In this document: positions 1 through 9,310 of the stretch, piece by piece
How the letters are laid out: every line of letters starts with the position of its first letter
Numbering within the stretch: the stretch's first letter is position 1
NCBI GenBank assembly: GCA_903835075.1
Contig: CAILLM010000005.1
Location: 1 to 54,449, forward strand
Direction of reading: 5' to 3'
DNA: 54,449 bases
Source: Candidatus Staskawiczbacteria bacterium
Lineage (GTDB): Bacteria > Patescibacteriota > Minisyncoccia > Minisyncoccales > Staskawiczbacteraceae
Made by a program: the position numbers and the translations under genes
Notes under the pieces: model-generated
What the model was told of the DNA's origin: nothing
The model's database searches: none
The model's input: the letters and a program-made list of their open reading frames with translations, nothing else

Positions 1-28
1 ATAAAATAATATAATTAAAATAAAAAAT

Positions 29-316
29 ATGTCAGAAATACCAAATAGAGACCCCGAGCAACAACCACGGGGCGATCAACCTACTGGGGAGAATCTATGG
101 CCAAAAACACCGCAAGAAATACAAACTGAAAAATTGATAGCGGGGCTTGAAGCAAAAAATCAGCGCTCAGAACTAGAGAACATGCAGTTACAGATATATA
201 AAGATACATTGAGAGATTTGGAAGAAATCCGAGGATTAGACCCTCATAAATTAGGACAAGAGGCAATGGATCGCGTGGACGAAGACATTAAAAGACTTAG
301 TGGCAACAAACAATAG
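29..316 (+). CDS. small hypothetical coiled-coil protein
   Basis: A 95-residue soluble protein of no family I recognise. The first 30 residues are rich in Pro, Gln, Asn and Gly and look disordered. Residues 32-90 are charged with heptad-like Leu/Ile spacing (LIAGLEAKNQ, LENMQLQIYKD), which suggests one long coiled-coil helix. There is no signal peptide or membrane segment. The start follows a very AT-rich stretch with a TATAAT-like hexamer about 13 bases upstream, so the leader would be very short. A strong terminator follows directly, which supports a real single-gene unit. Function unknown. Confidence 0.6.
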   Translation: MSEIPNRDPEQQPRGDQPTGENLWPKTPQEIQTEKLIAGLEAKNQRSELENMQLQIYKDTLRDLEEIRGLDPHKLGQEAMDRVDEDIKRLSGNKQ

Positions 317-330
317 TTCAAAACAAATTT

Positions 331-358
331 AAAACCACCCCAAAAGGGGCGGTTTTTT
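331..358 (+). terminator. rho-independent terminator
   Basis: A GC-rich stem (ACCaCCCC / GGGGcGGT) with an AAAA loop is followed by a run of T on the plus strand. It ends the small coiled-coil gene just upstream. Confidence 0.85.
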
Positions 359-373
359 AATATATTTATAAGT

Positions 374-530
374 GAGGCAGTGAATTCGTAGCGAGAAAAT
401 AGATTTTAAAGGCATCTTCGGAGGCAGTTTAGCATGGTTTCGCAACAGCGAATAAACTGCCGAGAATAAGGCGCGTCCCGCCGCTGGGCGGGGCGACGCC
501 GGTGCCGACTAAAATCCATTTCCGAGCGAA
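374..530. repeat. hairpin-rich intergenic element, copy A
   Basis: It begins with a 20-base sequence (374-393, GAGGCAGTGAATTCGTAGCG) found identically at 9178-9197. Inside are nested hairpins: GGCAGTTTA/TAAACTGCC arms at about 423-461 and a GC-rich stem (GCGTCCCGCC / GGCGGGGCGACGC) at about 471-498. It ends with CCGAGCGAAA, a sequence that also ends copy B. No coding potential is seen. It resembles a non-autonomous palindromic repeat (MITE or REP-like), and its GC content is well above the flanks. Confidence 0.6.
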
Positions 531-532
531 AA

Positions 533-2062
533 CTAGCGGGCGTATTCAATTACGCGGTTTTCGCGAATAACTACAACTTTAATTTCTCCTGGGTATTTTA
601 ATTCTTCTTCAATTTCTGCGGCAATTGCTTTGGCAATTTTAGCAGCTTGCAAGTCATCTACCCTATCAGATTTTACAAACACTCTGATTTCGCGACCTGC
701 TTGAATAGCATAAGTTTTTTCAACGCCTTCAAATTTGTTAGCAATGTCTTCAAGTTCTTTTAATCTTTGCAAATAATTTTCTAAGGTATCTTTTCTAGCG
801 CCTGGCCTTGAGCTTGAAATTGCGTCAGCCACTGTAACAATAGCTGCCTCTAAGGACTCTGTAGGGTAATCTCCATGGTGAGACTTCATTGCATCTATTA
901 TTGCTTTTGACTCACCAAATTTCTCTAAAATTTTAATTCCAATTTCAATGTGTGAGCCTTGAATTTGCTGATCAATGGCTTTTCCAATGTCGTGCAACAA
1001 GCCTCCGCGTTTTGCAACCTGGCTGTTGGCGCCCAACTCCTCAGCTATTGTTTCGGCAATTAAAGCAACTTCCATTGAATGCAACAATACATTTTGACCA
1101 TAACTGGTTCTGTAATATAGTCTTCCTAATATTTGAACCAACTTTTCATTTAGCCCAATTACCCCAACGTCATAAGCGGCTTTATCTCCAGCTTCTTTTA
1201 TTTTAACTGTAATTTCATTCTTGGCTTCTTCATATTTTTCTTCAATTTTTGCCGGCTGAATTCTTCCATCAGCAATCAACTTATCTAAGGTAAGTTTAGC
1301 GATCTGCCTTCTAATTGGGTTAAAACCAGAAATAACCACTGATTCTGGGGTTTCATCTACAATAAGCTCAACTCCCGTTAATTTCTCAAAAGCCCTTATG
1401 TTTCTGCCCTCTTTTCCAATAATTCTACCCTTTAACTCTTCGTTGGTTAGTATAAGGGTTGTTGTTGTCATTTCTTGAGTTTGAGGAACTGCACACTTTT
1501 GGATTGCCAAAGCAACAATGTCTCTAGCTCTGTTCTGCAATTTCTCTTGATTGCCCTCTTCAAGCCTTTTCATTCTGTCTAAAATTTCTTTTTCATTTTC
1601 CAATTCCACTAATGCTAACAATTCTTTTTTTGCATCTTCTCTCGATAAAGAAGCAACTTTTTCAAGTTTGCCTTCTGCCTCTTGTCTTAATGTTTCTAAA
1701 TTTTCTTTTATAGCTTTCAATTTTTCTACTTTGTCTTGCAACTCTTTCTCTTTTGTTTCAAAAGAAACTATTCTTTCATTAAGCAAAGTTTCTCGGCCCA
1801 ATAAAAGTTGCTGGGCTGCTAAAAATTCTTTTCTTCTTTCATCTATTTCTTTTTGAGTTTTTTCTAAAAGCTCCGAAGATTTTTTCTCAGCATCCTTAAC
1901 TAATTTTGCTGTTTCTTCTTTTACGTCAATGACTCTTTTCTGCAATTTAGCCTCTAAAGAACCTGCTCTTTTTTTAGCTAAATTCTGTCTTATGTAATAT
2001 CCAATAACACCTCCCAAAATAAGAGATATTATGAATACAACTATTGTTAAAATTGTGTCCAT
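533..2062 (-). CDS. rny: ribonuclease Y
   Basis: Membrane-anchored endoribonuclease that starts mRNA decay, 509 residues, the usual length. An N-terminal membrane helix (residues 3-25) is followed by a long charged coiled coil (about 35-190). Next comes a KH domain (about 200-265) with the RNA-binding loop IIGKEGRN. An HD phosphohydrolase domain follows, with the metal-binding LLHDIGKA near residue 355. It lies downstream of tig and clpP on the same strand, but a weak terminator separates it from clpP, so it may be its own unit. No key residue is missing. Identification is firm. Confidence 0.97.
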   Translation of the reverse strand: MDTILTIVVFIISLILGGVIGYYIRQNLAKKRAGSLEAKLQKRVIDVKEETAKLVKDAEKKSSELLEKTQKEIDERRKEFLAAQQLLLGRETLLNERIVSFETKEKELQDKVEKLKAIKENLETLRQEAEGKLEKVASLSREDAKKELLALVELENEKEILDRMKRLEEGNQEKLQNRARDIVALAIQKCAVPQTQEMTTTTLILTNEELKGRIIGKEGRNIRAFEKLTGVELIVDETPESVVISGFNPIRRQIAKLTLDKLIADGRIQPAKIEEKYEEAKNEITVKIKEAGDKAAYDVGVIGLNEKLVQILGRLYYRTSYGQNVLLHSMEVALIAETIAEELGANSQVAKRGGLLHDIGKAIDQQIQGSHIEIGIKILEKFGESKAIIDAMKSHHGDYPTESLEAAIVTVADAISSSRPGARKDTLENYLQRLKELEDIANKFEGVEKTYAIQAGREIRVFVKSDRVDDLQAAKIAKAIAAEIEEELKYPGEIKVVVIRENRVIEYAR

Positions 2063-2087
2063 ATTTTTTATTTTTTATAATAATAAA

Positions 2088-2106
2088 ACTCACTTGCTCA
2101 GTGAGT
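2088..2106 (-). terminator. weak terminator after clpP
   Basis: Seven-base arms (ACTCACT / AGTGAGT) with a 5-base loop are followed on the minus strand by TTTATTATT. This lies between clpP and rny and probably ends the tig-clpP transcript only partly. Confidence 0.5.
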
Positions 2107-2141
2107 GTGCATAGAATATATTTAAATTTAGTTACAAGCCC

Positions 2142-2723
2142 CTACTTTCCGCCTATGACTTCGTCAATTAATCCGTAAGTCTTAGCTTCTTCGGAAGTTA
2201 AATAAAAATCTCTTTCTGTATCTTTTGTCACCTTAGACAAGCTCTGTCCTGTGTGTGAAGACAATATTTTATTTAATTTTCCTTTCATCATTACAATTTG
2301 TTTGGCAGTAATTTCTATGTCTGTTGCCTGACCTTGCATGCCTCCTGCAACTTGGTGCAATAAAATTTCAGCATTAGGCAAGGCAAATCTCTTTCCCTTT
2401 GTACCTGCTGCTAAAATAACTGCTGCCATAGAAGCTGTAAGTCCTATGCAAATGGTAGAAACTGGGCATTTTAAAAACTGCATTGTGTCGTAAATAGCTA
2501 ATCCTGCTGTAACTGAACCTCCTGGGCTGTTTATATAAAGCTTAATGTCTCTTTTTGAGTCTTTAGATGCCAAATAAAGCATCTGGGCAATAACCACATT
2601 TGCATTCATGTCAGTTACTGGGCCAGCCAAAAAAATTATACGCTCTTCTAAAAGCCTTGAAAATATATCGTATGCGCGCTCACCGCGCTGTGTTCTTTCT
2701 ACAATAGTTGGTACTATTGGCAT
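2142..2723 (-). CDS. clpP: ATP-dependent Clp protease proteolytic subunit
   Basis: Serine peptidase that forms the double-heptamer barrel fed by ClpX or ClpA/C unfoldases. At 193 residues it has full family length. The catalytic triad is visible: Ser98 in GLTASMAA, His123 in LLHQ and Asp172 in TERDFYL. The conserved INSPGG loop lies at about 64-69. It starts 23 bases after the stop of trigger factor and is clearly co-transcribed with it, the common tig-clpP order. No clpX is visible in this window, so the unfoldase must be encoded elsewhere. Confidence 0.97.
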   Translation of the reverse strand: MPIVPTIVERTQRGERAYDIFSRLLEERIIFLAGPVTDMNANVVIAQMLYLASKDSKRDIKLYINSPGGSVTAGLAIYDTMQFLKCPVSTICIGLTASMAAVILAAGTKGKRFALPNAEILLHQVAGGMQGQATDIEITAKQIVMMKGKLNKILSSHTGQSLSKVTKDTERDFYLTSEEAKTYGLIDEVIGGK

Positions 2724-2746
2724 TTATTATTCTTTTTTTTAATTTA

Positions 2747-4015
2747 TTATTTGGCTAAATTTTCGAGAATATTAAAGATTTTCTCATTGTTTAGCACACC
2801 CTTAGTATACTCTTTTAGCTCGTTTATGTCAATTTGACCTAATTCTTCTTTAGAATATCTTTGTATTGATTTTGCCATCTCTTCTTCTACTTCTTTGTCA
2901 GTTACATCCACCCCCTCTTTTTTGCCAAGTTCGCGCAAAACCAAAAATCCTTTTAATCTTTTTTCTGCTTCTTTTTTGTAAGTATCTTTTATTTCTTCTT
3001 CAGTTTTTTTGATGCTTGTTAAATAGTCTTCAAAAGAAATTTTAATACTGCTGGTGATTCTATTTTTTAAATCTTCAAGCAATCTTTGTTGTTCATATTC
3101 AACCATTGCAACGGGCATTTCAAATTTAGCTTTCTCGGCAATTTTTTCTAAAATTTCTCCACGCAATCTCTGTTTTTCAGCTTCTGTTTTTTCCATGGTT
3201 ATACCCTCTTTCATACTTGTTTGCAAAGAAACTAAGCCATCAAACGCTCCCAATTGTTTTGCAAACTCGTCGTTAATTTCTGGCAATTCCATTTTTTGCA
3301 CCGAAACAACTTTTACCTTAAACACCCCTTCTTTGCCTGCCAAATTTTTAACAGGTGAATTTTCTGGGAAAGTAGCTGTAATTTCTTTTTCTTCACCTGC
3401 CTTCATTCCCTCTATTCCCTCCTCAAAACCTTTCATAAATCCACCTTCGCCTAAAATAAATTTATCGTCCACTTCTTTACCTTCATTAATTTCTTTGTTT
3501 GAATATTTTATTTCAACAAAATCTTTTTTTTCAGCAGGATTATTGTGAGCTGTAAATTTTGCACGAGTTTTTTGCATATAGGCAATCGCATCTTGAATTT
3601 CCTGTTCAGTAACTTCAATTTTTTGCCCCTTAGCTTTTTTTGCAATTTCTTTGTAATCTGGCAATTCAACTTCTGGCAAAACAGTAACAACTGCCTTAAA
3701 AACAAAGGGATTTCCTTTTGCAATTTTAACTATTTGAATTTCTGGATGACCCACTACTTCTAGCTTGCTTTCAATAATGTAATCGGTGTAAACATGTTGA
3801 ACAGCATGGTCGCCTGCTTCCATTAAAACAACTTCTGGTTTTAATTTTTCTTCAACCATTGCTGTTGGGGCTTTGCCTTCACGAAATCCATCAACTTTTA
3901 CATGATGTTTTAAATGCTCTATTGTGTGAGCTGTATGCTCGGCAAACTCTTCTGCTGTTATTTCAAACTCTAATTCTACTTGCGAATTTGGTAACTTTTT
4001 TTGTTTAACTTCCAT
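2747..4015 (-). CDS. tig: trigger factor
   Basis: Ribosome-associated chaperone and peptidyl-prolyl isomerase, 422 residues. The N-terminal ribosome-binding domain carries a GFREGKAP loop at about residues 43-50, matching the family signature GFRxGK. An FKBP-type isomerase domain follows (about 150-245; FILGEGGFMKGFEEGIEGMKAGE region), then the helical C-terminal substrate-binding domain to the end. It is the first gene of the tig-clpP pair. The upstream region holds a TATTAT-like -10 but no clear -35. Identification is firm. Confidence 0.95.
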   Translation of the reverse strand: MEVKQKKLPNSQVELEFEITAEEFAEHTAHTIEHLKHHVKVDGFREGKAPTAMVEEKLKPEVVLMEAGDHAVQHVYTDYIIESKLEVVGHPEIQIVKIAKGNPFVFKAVVTVLPEVELPDYKEIAKKAKGQKIEVTEQEIQDAIAYMQKTRAKFTAHNNPAEKKDFVEIKYSNKEINEGKEVDDKFILGEGGFMKGFEEGIEGMKAGEEKEITATFPENSPVKNLAGKEGVFKVKVVSVQKMELPEINDEFAKQLGAFDGLVSLQTSMKEGITMEKTEAEKQRLRGEILEKIAEKAKFEMPVAMVEYEQQRLLEDLKNRITSSIKISFEDYLTSIKKTEEEIKDTYKKEAEKRLKGFLVLRELGKKEGVDVTDKEVEEEMAKSIQRYSKEELGQIDINELKEYTKGVLNNEKIFNILENLAK

Positions 4016-4079
4016 ATTTAAATTTTAATTTTTATGAATAATATGGTCTAATTTAACACTTTTTTAGTTAAAAATCAAT

Positions 4080-4102
4080 ACTTCGGCAAGCTCAGTACAG
4101 GC
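4080..4102 (+). repeat. dispersed TTCGAC/CTCAG-type repeat, intergenic copy
   Basis: CTTCGGCAAGCTCAG followed by a second small hairpin GCTCTTCGAGC. It belongs to the same family as the copies at 27371, 27871, 33813 and 40497 and the in-gene copies at 18608, 29418 and 36191. It lies between tig and the rhodanese gene. Confidence 0.55.
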
Positions 4103-4149
4103 TCTTCGAGCAAGCAAAAAGCATCCTCTTGGACGCTTAAACTTATTTT

Positions 4150-4446
4150 CTAATGTGTCACCGGACACCCTCCTGCCTTTATATCGCCCAAACTATTCCA
4201 ACTTCCTCCATTATATATTTTTTCAAATCCATTATTTTTTAAAATTTCCAGCGCTTGAGCGCTCCTGCTTCCAGATGCACAAACTAAAACTGTTGGCACC
4301 TCTTTTTGCAACCACGACAATGAATCTTCAATTTCATTTAACGGAATACTTAAAGAGCCTTGTATATGCCCCTCTTTGTATTCTTCTGGCGTGCGAACAT
4401 CAATAATTAACGCACCCTTTTCAATAATTTGTTTTATTTCTTCCAT
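4150..4446 (-). CDS. rhodanese-like domain protein
   Basis: A single-domain rhodanese of 98 residues. The domain start IIDVRTPEEY (residues 14-23) and the active-site loop CASGSRSA with Cys56 are both intact, as is the C-terminal GGSWNSLG motif. Such proteins carry sulfane sulfur as a Cys persulfide; the physiological acceptor cannot be told from sequence. There is no signal peptide, so it is cytoplasmic. It starts 5 bases after the DUF4342 gene and is almost certainly translated from the same transcript. Confidence 0.9.
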   Translation of the reverse strand: MEEIKQIIEKGALIIDVRTPEEYKEGHIQGSLSIPLNEIEDSLSWLQKEVPTVLVCASGSRSAQALEILKNNGFEKIYNGGSWNSLGDIKAGGCPVTH

Positions 4447-4451
4447 ATGTA

Positions 4452-4706
4452 CTATATACGTTTCTCAACCACAATTGTGCAGTTTGCAACCAAAGCAGCT
4501 ACCGCTCCAATTGCCGCCCAAACCGGCAAAAGTGCAGCTCCAATAACCCCAAAGGTCAAAGGAAATTCAAGCAAAGTTTTGCCCTCTTCGTTTTTAATTA
4601 TAATGCGACGAACATTCCCCTCTTTCACCAATTCTTTAATTTTTTTCAAAACCTCGTCCCCCGACATTTTAAATTCTTCTTTTTTAAAATTTTTATCTTC
4701 TTCCAT
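4452..4706 (-). CDS. DUF4342 domain protein
   Basis: An 84-residue protein matching the DUF4342 pattern: a short charged helical region (SGDEVLKKIKELVKEG), a compact beta motif (NVRRIIIKNEEGKTLLEFPL) and one hydrophobic segment (about residues 50-78) ending in NCTIVVEK. The family is found in Firmicutes and candidate phyla and has no established function. A membrane anchor with a small cytoplasmic head is the likely layout. It forms a tight pair with the rhodanese gene downstream. Confidence 0.8.
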   Translation of the reverse strand: MEEDKNFKKEEFKMSGDEVLKKIKELVKEGNVRRIIIKNEEGKTLLEFPLTFGVIGAALLPVWAAIGAVAALVANCTIVVEKRI

Positions 4707-4777
4707 AATATTATATACGTTTTATTTTAACTAAATGATTACTATTTTTCAGGTTGCCCTAGGGCATCCTACGCGGT

Positions 4778-5392
4778 TTAATTTTTTTCTGCGATTATTC
4801 TAATCCAATTAATGTTTTTTCTACCTGCGTCATCTGGCACAATTTTAGAATAAATAATTTTAAACCCTGCTTTTTCTATAAAACTTTTAATTTGTTTCTC
4901 AGTAAATAAAACCATTAGTCTTTTTTGTCGCGAAAGTTTATCCGTGGCGTAAGTTGTTCCCTCCCCCAATTTCACGCCAACAAAAAATTTACCGCCAAGC
5001 TTCAAAACTTTGTTAAAATTTTTAAATACATTTGAAATGTCTTTTTTATTGACATGAAGCAAAACAGCGCTAGCCCAAATTCCATCAAAATAATCATTGG
5101 GAAATTTTAATTTCAATAAATCCATTTTTAAAAATTTAGCTTTTGGTACGTCTGTTTTAGCAATCTTCAAAAATTCATCAACTAAATCTATGCCCACAAC
5201 TTCAAATCCTTTCTTAACAAGCTTTTTTGCATCGCGGCCACCGGCACACCCAACATCTAAAACCTTCCCTTTTGGCGAAACTTTTTTTACAAAGATTTCA
5301 AACTGCGAAGGAGTTAAGTCCTTTATGCTCTCTACATATGTCTCACCTAGCTTCTTATAAGATTTTATTGTATTTTTGTATTTATCTGCCAT
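4778..5392 (-). CDS. class I SAM-dependent methyltransferase
   Basis: A 204-residue cytoplasmic protein with a Rossmann methyltransferase fold. Motif I is VLDVGCAGG (residues 44-52), followed by VVGIDLVDEF at about 61-70, which holds the acidic residue that binds the SAM ribose. Motif IV region is FDGIWASAVLLHV. The last 60 residues hold the usual LKLGGKFFVGVKLGEG strand-turn-strand. The substrate cannot be deduced; this type (Methyltransf_11/25) includes small-molecule, quinone and tRNA enzymes. A 12-bp perfect palindrome, TGCCCTAGGGCA, lies just after the stop at 4755-4766. Confidence 0.85.
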   Translation of the reverse strand: MADKYKNTIKSYKKLGETYVESIKDLTPSQFEIFVKKVSPKGKVLDVGCAGGRDAKKLVKKGFEVVGIDLVDEFLKIAKTDVPKAKFLKMDLLKLKFPNDYFDGIWASAVLLHVNKKDISNVFKNFNKVLKLGGKFFVGVKLGEGTTYATDKLSRQKRLMVLFTEKQIKSFIEKAGFKIIYSKIVPDDAGRKNINWIRIIAEKN

Positions 5393-5450
5393 AAAATTAT
5401 CTTAATAATTATTATTTTAAGTCTATCGCTAATTAACCGAAATATCAAAC

Positions 5451-5475
5451 AAAAACCGCCTTGCGGCGGTTTTTT
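5451..5475. terminator. bidirectional terminator
   Basis: AAAACCGCC / GGCGGTTTT arms with a short loop are flanked by A-run and T-run. It works on the minus strand as the end of hppA's upstream-to-downstream run and separates hppA from the methyltransferase gene. Confidence 0.85.
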
Positions 5476-5498
5476 AATTAGTCTGCGAATTGTTATTG

Positions 5499-7478
5499 TT
5501 AGACCAAGAATGCAACAATAAGCAAAGCTACAATATTCAACACCTTAATCATTGGGTTAATAGCTGGCCCTGCTGTATCTTTGTAAGGATCACCAACTGT
5601 GTCGCCGGTAACGGCGGCTTGGTGAGCAAAACTTCCTTTGCCTCCGTGAGCTCCTGTTTCAATATATTTTTTTGCATTGTCCCAAGCAGCTCCTCCTGTT
5701 GTCATTGAAATTCCAATAAATAATCCTGTAACAATTGCTCCAATTAACATTCCGCCCAATGCCTGAACTCCCAAGAAAAATCCAACCAAAATTGGGGCGG
5801 CAACAGGAATTAATGCAGGAATTAACATTTCTTTAATGGCTGCAGCTGTAACAATGTCTACGCATTTTCCATATTCTGGTTTGGCTGTTCCTTCCATTAA
5901 ACCTGCAATATTTTTAAATTGTCTTCTTACTTCTTCTACAACTTTTCCTGCTGTTTTTCCAACAGCTCCCATTAAGAATGAAGCAAACAAATATGGAAGC
6001 AATCCTCCAATTAATAATCCTGCAATAACTTGAGGATTTGTTAAAGAAAATGTTGCTCCGCTTCCTGAAACTTTTTCAACATATGCTGAAAACAAAACCA
6101 ACGCGGCTAAACCGGCACTAGCTATTGCATAACCTTTTGTAACTGCTTTTGTGGTATTTCCAACGGCATCCAATTCATCTGTAATTACCCTAACACTTTC
6201 TGGCATCCCCGACATTTCTGCAATTCCACCAGCGTTATCGGTAATTGGGCCATAAGCATCAACTCCAACTACAATTCCAGAAATTGAAAGCATTGCCATA
6301 ACAGCAAGTGCTACTCCATAGATTCCTGCTAACCAGAAAGAAATAATTGTTCCAAAGGCAATTAACAAAACAGGGTAAGCTGTTGATTGCATTCCTAAAC
6401 CCAAACCACGGATAATGTTTGTGGCGTGTCCTGTCTCCCCTGCTTTAGCAATTGATTTTACGGGGCTGTATTTTGTTGAAGTGTAATATTCTGTAATTAC
6501 AAACATTCCTGCGGCGATTACCAAACCAACAATTGTTGAAAGATATAATTTATTTACCGAGATTGCTTGTCCTGCCATTAATTTGGCAATTACAGGATAA
6601 AAAGCAATTGCTGTTAAAATAATTGTTGCAGCAACACCTTTATACATAGAACCCATTATGCTTTGTTTTTTTCCTAATCTCACAAAGAAACTTCCAATAA
6701 TTGAAGTTAAAATTGCCACGCTTCCCAAAATTAAAGGCAACATAACAAATTGTGGTGCGCTTGGGAAAAGCAAACTTCCCAAAATCATTGTAGCTACTGT
6801 TGTAACAGCATAAGTTTCAAAAATATCAGCAGCCATACCTGCGCAGTCTCCAACGTTGTCACCAACTTGGTCAGCAATAACTGCAGGGTTTCTTGGGTCA
6901 TCTTCGGGAATTCCTTTTTCAACTTTACCAACTAAGTCAGCTCCCACGTCAGCGGCTTTTGTATAAATACCTCCTCCAACTCTAGCAAAAACTGAAATTA
7001 ATGAAGCCCCAAATCCCAAGCCAATTAAAGCTTGAATGTCTTTTGTCCAGGCATAAAATCCTGCAACAGCCAACAAGCCTAAAGAAACAACCATTAAACC
7101 TGTGATTAAACCTCCTTTAAATGAAATGTCCAATGCACGTGCCAAACCCTTTTTAGCGGCTTCGGCAACTCTTGTGTTAGCTTGTGTAGAAACTATCATT
7201 CCAATAAAACCAGAAACTCCGCTTAAAACTGCTCCTATTAAAAATCCTATAGCAATTTTCCAACCCATAAACAAAAGTGCTACAAATAAAACTAACCCTA
7301 CAATTGCAATTGTTTTATATTGTCTTTTTAAGTAAGACATTGCTCCCTCTTGAACAGCTGCTGTTATTGCCAAAGCCTTGTCTCCAGCAACTGGAGCTTT
7401 TCTGATTTGCGAAACCAAGTAATATACAAAGGCAATCGCAAATAATGAAACGATTATTGGATAAAATATTAGACTCAT
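5499..7478 (-). CDS. hppA: membrane-bound ion-pumping pyrophosphatase
   Basis: Integral membrane pump of 659 residues that couples hydrolysis of pyrophosphate to export of H+ (or Na+). About 15-16 hydrophobic helices are visible. The pyrophosphate-binding signature [21 protein letters not shown] starts near residue 175 and the second acidic cluster, DNAGGIAEM, near 420. The motif GNTTKA near residue 440 carries Lys where K+-dependent enzymes carry Ala, so this is probably the K+-insensitive class. In a small genome it would salvage energy from PPi made in biosynthesis. It has its own terminator at 5451-5475. Confidence 0.96.
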   Translation of the reverse strand: MSLIFYPIIVSLFAIAFVYYLVSQIRKAPVAGDKALAITAAVQEGAMSYLKRQYKTIAIVGLVLFVALLFMGWKIAIGFLIGAVLSGVSGFIGMIVSTQANTRVAEAAKKGLARALDISFKGGLITGLMVVSLGLLAVAGFYAWTKDIQALIGLGFGASLISVFARVGGGIYTKAADVGADLVGKVEKGIPEDDPRNPAVIADQVGDNVGDCAGMAADIFETYAVTTVATMILGSLLFPSAPQFVMLPLILGSVAILTSIIGSFFVRLGKKQSIMGSMYKGVAATIILTAIAFYPVIAKLMAGQAISVNKLYLSTIVGLVIAAGMFVITEYYTSTKYSPVKSIAKAGETGHATNIIRGLGLGMQSTAYPVLLIAFGTIISFWLAGIYGVALAVMAMLSISGIVVGVDAYGPITDNAGGIAEMSGMPESVRVITDELDAVGNTTKAVTKGYAIASAGLAALVLFSAYVEKVSGSGATFSLTNPQVIAGLLIGGLLPYLFASFLMGAVGKTAGKVVEEVRRQFKNIAGLMEGTAKPEYGKCVDIVTAAAIKEMLIPALIPVAAPILVGFFLGVQALGGMLIGAIVTGLFIGISMTTGGAAWDNAKKYIETGAHGGKGSFAHQAAVTGDTVGDPYKDTAGPAINPMIKVLNIVALLIVAFLV

Positions 7479-7613
7479 TTACTAATTTTAGGTTTGCTGT
7501 CCCCCAGCCTTCGTTCCGCTTTGCGTTACTACGGCGAGGCAAGCAAGCCCGATTAATTATTTAATTTATTTTATAATTCCGCAGAATTACAGCTATGTAA
7601 TAAGCGGTTCTTT

Positions 7614-8978
7614 TTATTCTTCTGTTATGCCTTCAACTGGCTGTGGCATTTCTTCATCAGCTGCATCTACTTGGTCAACACTTTCTTCGTCAGCCTCATC
7701 ATTCTCAGCTTCTTCGTCTTCAATTACTGTTTTAGCTTTTTTGGTGATTTTTGCTTTTTTTACTTTCTTAGGTTTCGCGTCAGCAGACTCGCCCGCCTGA
7801 TTGTCCGCAGGACTTTCGGCGGGTTCACCTTCAACTTCCTCTGGTGCAACTTCTGTTGGCTTAATATCAACTTTCCAACCGGTTAATTGTGCAGCCAATC
7901 TTACGTTTCTACCATCTTTTCCAATTGCCAATGAAAGCTGATCTTCTGGCACAAAAACTGTTGCAGTATTTTTGTCTTCCACTTTTACTCCAATAATTTT
8001 AGCAGGAGACAATGCACTAGCAATAAATTTTTCTGGTTTTTCTTCCCACATAATTACGTCAATTTTTTCTCCACCTAATTCATTTATAACTGCCATAATT
8101 CTTGTACCTCTTTGGCCCACGCAAGCTCCAATTGGGTCAACACCTTCTTCATTTGAAGTAACAGCTATTTTTGTTCTAAACCCAGGTTCTCTGGCAATTG
8201 CTTTTATAACAACTGTTCCAGCTGCAACCTCGGGAACTTCCAATTCAAACAATCTTGAAACCAATTTTGGGTAAGCCCTTGAAAGCATAACCACGCTACC
8301 TTTGGGAGTTTCTTCAACTTTTAGAATATAAAGTTTTAAGCGTTGGCCTGGTCTGTAGAATTCTCCAGGAATTTGTTCTTCTCTATTTAATAAACCTAAT
8401 GTTTTTCCAATATCAATAAAAACCGTATGCCCCTCAATTCTTTGCACAATGCCCGAAATTATTTCTCCTTCTTTTGATCTGTATTCTGCTGAAACTGTTT
8501 CTTTTTCAGCTTCTCTTATTTTTTGTAAAATAACTTGCTTAGCAGTTTGAGCTGCAATTCTTCCATAATCTTGCTTAGAAGCCAAAGGAATCTCAATTTC
8601 TTCACCAACTTTAATTTTTGGGTAATCTTTTTTTGCCTCATCTAACATAATATGTTTTTCAGGATTAAAAACATATTTTTTGGGTGGCTCCTCGCCTGCC
8701 CTTGCTTCATCTTGAGGTATTTCTTTTCTTTCTTGCATTTCTTCTAGCTCTTCATCAGTGTAAAGCATGCCATTGTCTACCACCAATTTTATTTGCCAAA
8801 ACTCAACATCACCTGATGTTGGGCTAAATTTGGCTTTAATTTTTTGGCCTTTTTGGCCATAGTCTTTTTTGTAGGCAGTGGCAATTGCAGCTTCAATTGT
8901 TTCTATCACCCTTTCTGGTGATATTCCCCTTTCTTCTGCAATTTGAGCTAAAGCTCCTTTGAAATTTTTTATATCCAT
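7614..8978 (-). CDS. nusA: transcription termination/antitermination factor NusA
   Basis: RNA polymerase-associated elongation factor, 454 residues. An N-terminal polymerase-binding domain (about 1-150) is followed by S1 (about 160-230) and two KH domains (about 235-375; GACVGQRGTRIMAV and LAIGKDGRNVRLA are the KH loops). The last 80 residues are a low-complexity Lys/Glu/Asp tail with no folded domain. That tail contains a palindromic DNA element read in frame (7792-7823, encoding the PAESPADNQAG region). No rimP or infB lies next to it here, unlike the usual nusA operon. Confidence 0.95.
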   Translation of the reverse strand: MDIKNFKGALAQIAEERGISPERVIETIEAAIATAYKKDYGQKGQKIKAKFSPTSGDVEFWQIKLVVDNGMLYTDEELEEMQERKEIPQDEARAGEEPPKKYVFNPEKHIMLDEAKKDYPKIKVGEEIEIPLASKQDYGRIAAQTAKQVILQKIREAEKETVSAEYRSKEGEIISGIVQRIEGHTVFIDIGKTLGLLNREEQIPGEFYRPGQRLKLYILKVEETPKGSVVMLSRAYPKLVSRLFELEVPEVAAGTVVIKAIAREPGFRTKIAVTSNEEGVDPIGACVGQRGTRIMAVINELGGEKIDVIMWEEKPEKFIASALSPAKIIGVKVEDKNTATVFVPEDQLSLAIGKDGRNVRLAAQLTGWKVDIKPTEVAPEEVEGEPAESPADNQAGESADAKPKKVKKAKITKKAKTVIEDEEAENDEADEESVDQVDAADEEMPQPVEGITEE

Positions 8979-9310
8979 AACTTTTATTTTATAAAAGAAA
9001 CTCGAAATTAGAAATTAGAAATTAGAAACTTTTTTAATTTGTTTCGGATTTCGGATTTCGTACTTCGGATTTCTCTTTTTATTTTATAAAAAGAGCCCGT
9101 GGTCAGACGGACAAATAATCTTTCTTATCTTTATATAAGTTTAGCAAGAGAAACAATCTATGTCAAGGCTAGAGAGCGAGGCAGTGAATTCGTAGCGTAC
9201 CCTGCAGGCAATTTTGCAAGGTCCCCGCTTTGCGGGGAAAATTGCCGAAGCCTGAGTGAGTTGCATGCTGGCGCAACGAGCGCTAGCGGAGAATTCACTG
9301 CCGAGCGAAA
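8979..9310. repeat. 332-base intergenic stretch with tandem repeats and hairpin-rich element, copy B
   Basis: No gene is supported here. From the nusA side: GAAATTA in three tandem copies (about 9004-9027), TTTCGGA-type tandem repeats (about 9043-9073), and a 10-bp-arm hairpin CTCTTTTTAT/ATAAAAAGAG (9073-9095). At 9178-9302 lies a structured element. Its outer arms GGCAGTGAATTC (9180-9191) and GAATTCACTGCC (9291-9302) are perfect inverted repeats. Inside are GGCAATTTT/AAAATTGCC enclosing CCCCGC/GCGGGG, and GTTGC/GCAAC near 9260-9277. Its first 20 bases match copy A at 374-393 exactly. Confidence 0.65.

Noticed and set aside
4755-4766. 12-bp palindrome TGCCCTAGGGCA as an operator
   Set aside because: It is a single copy after the end of a methyltransferase gene, with no promoter context; it may only be the remains of a weak terminator.
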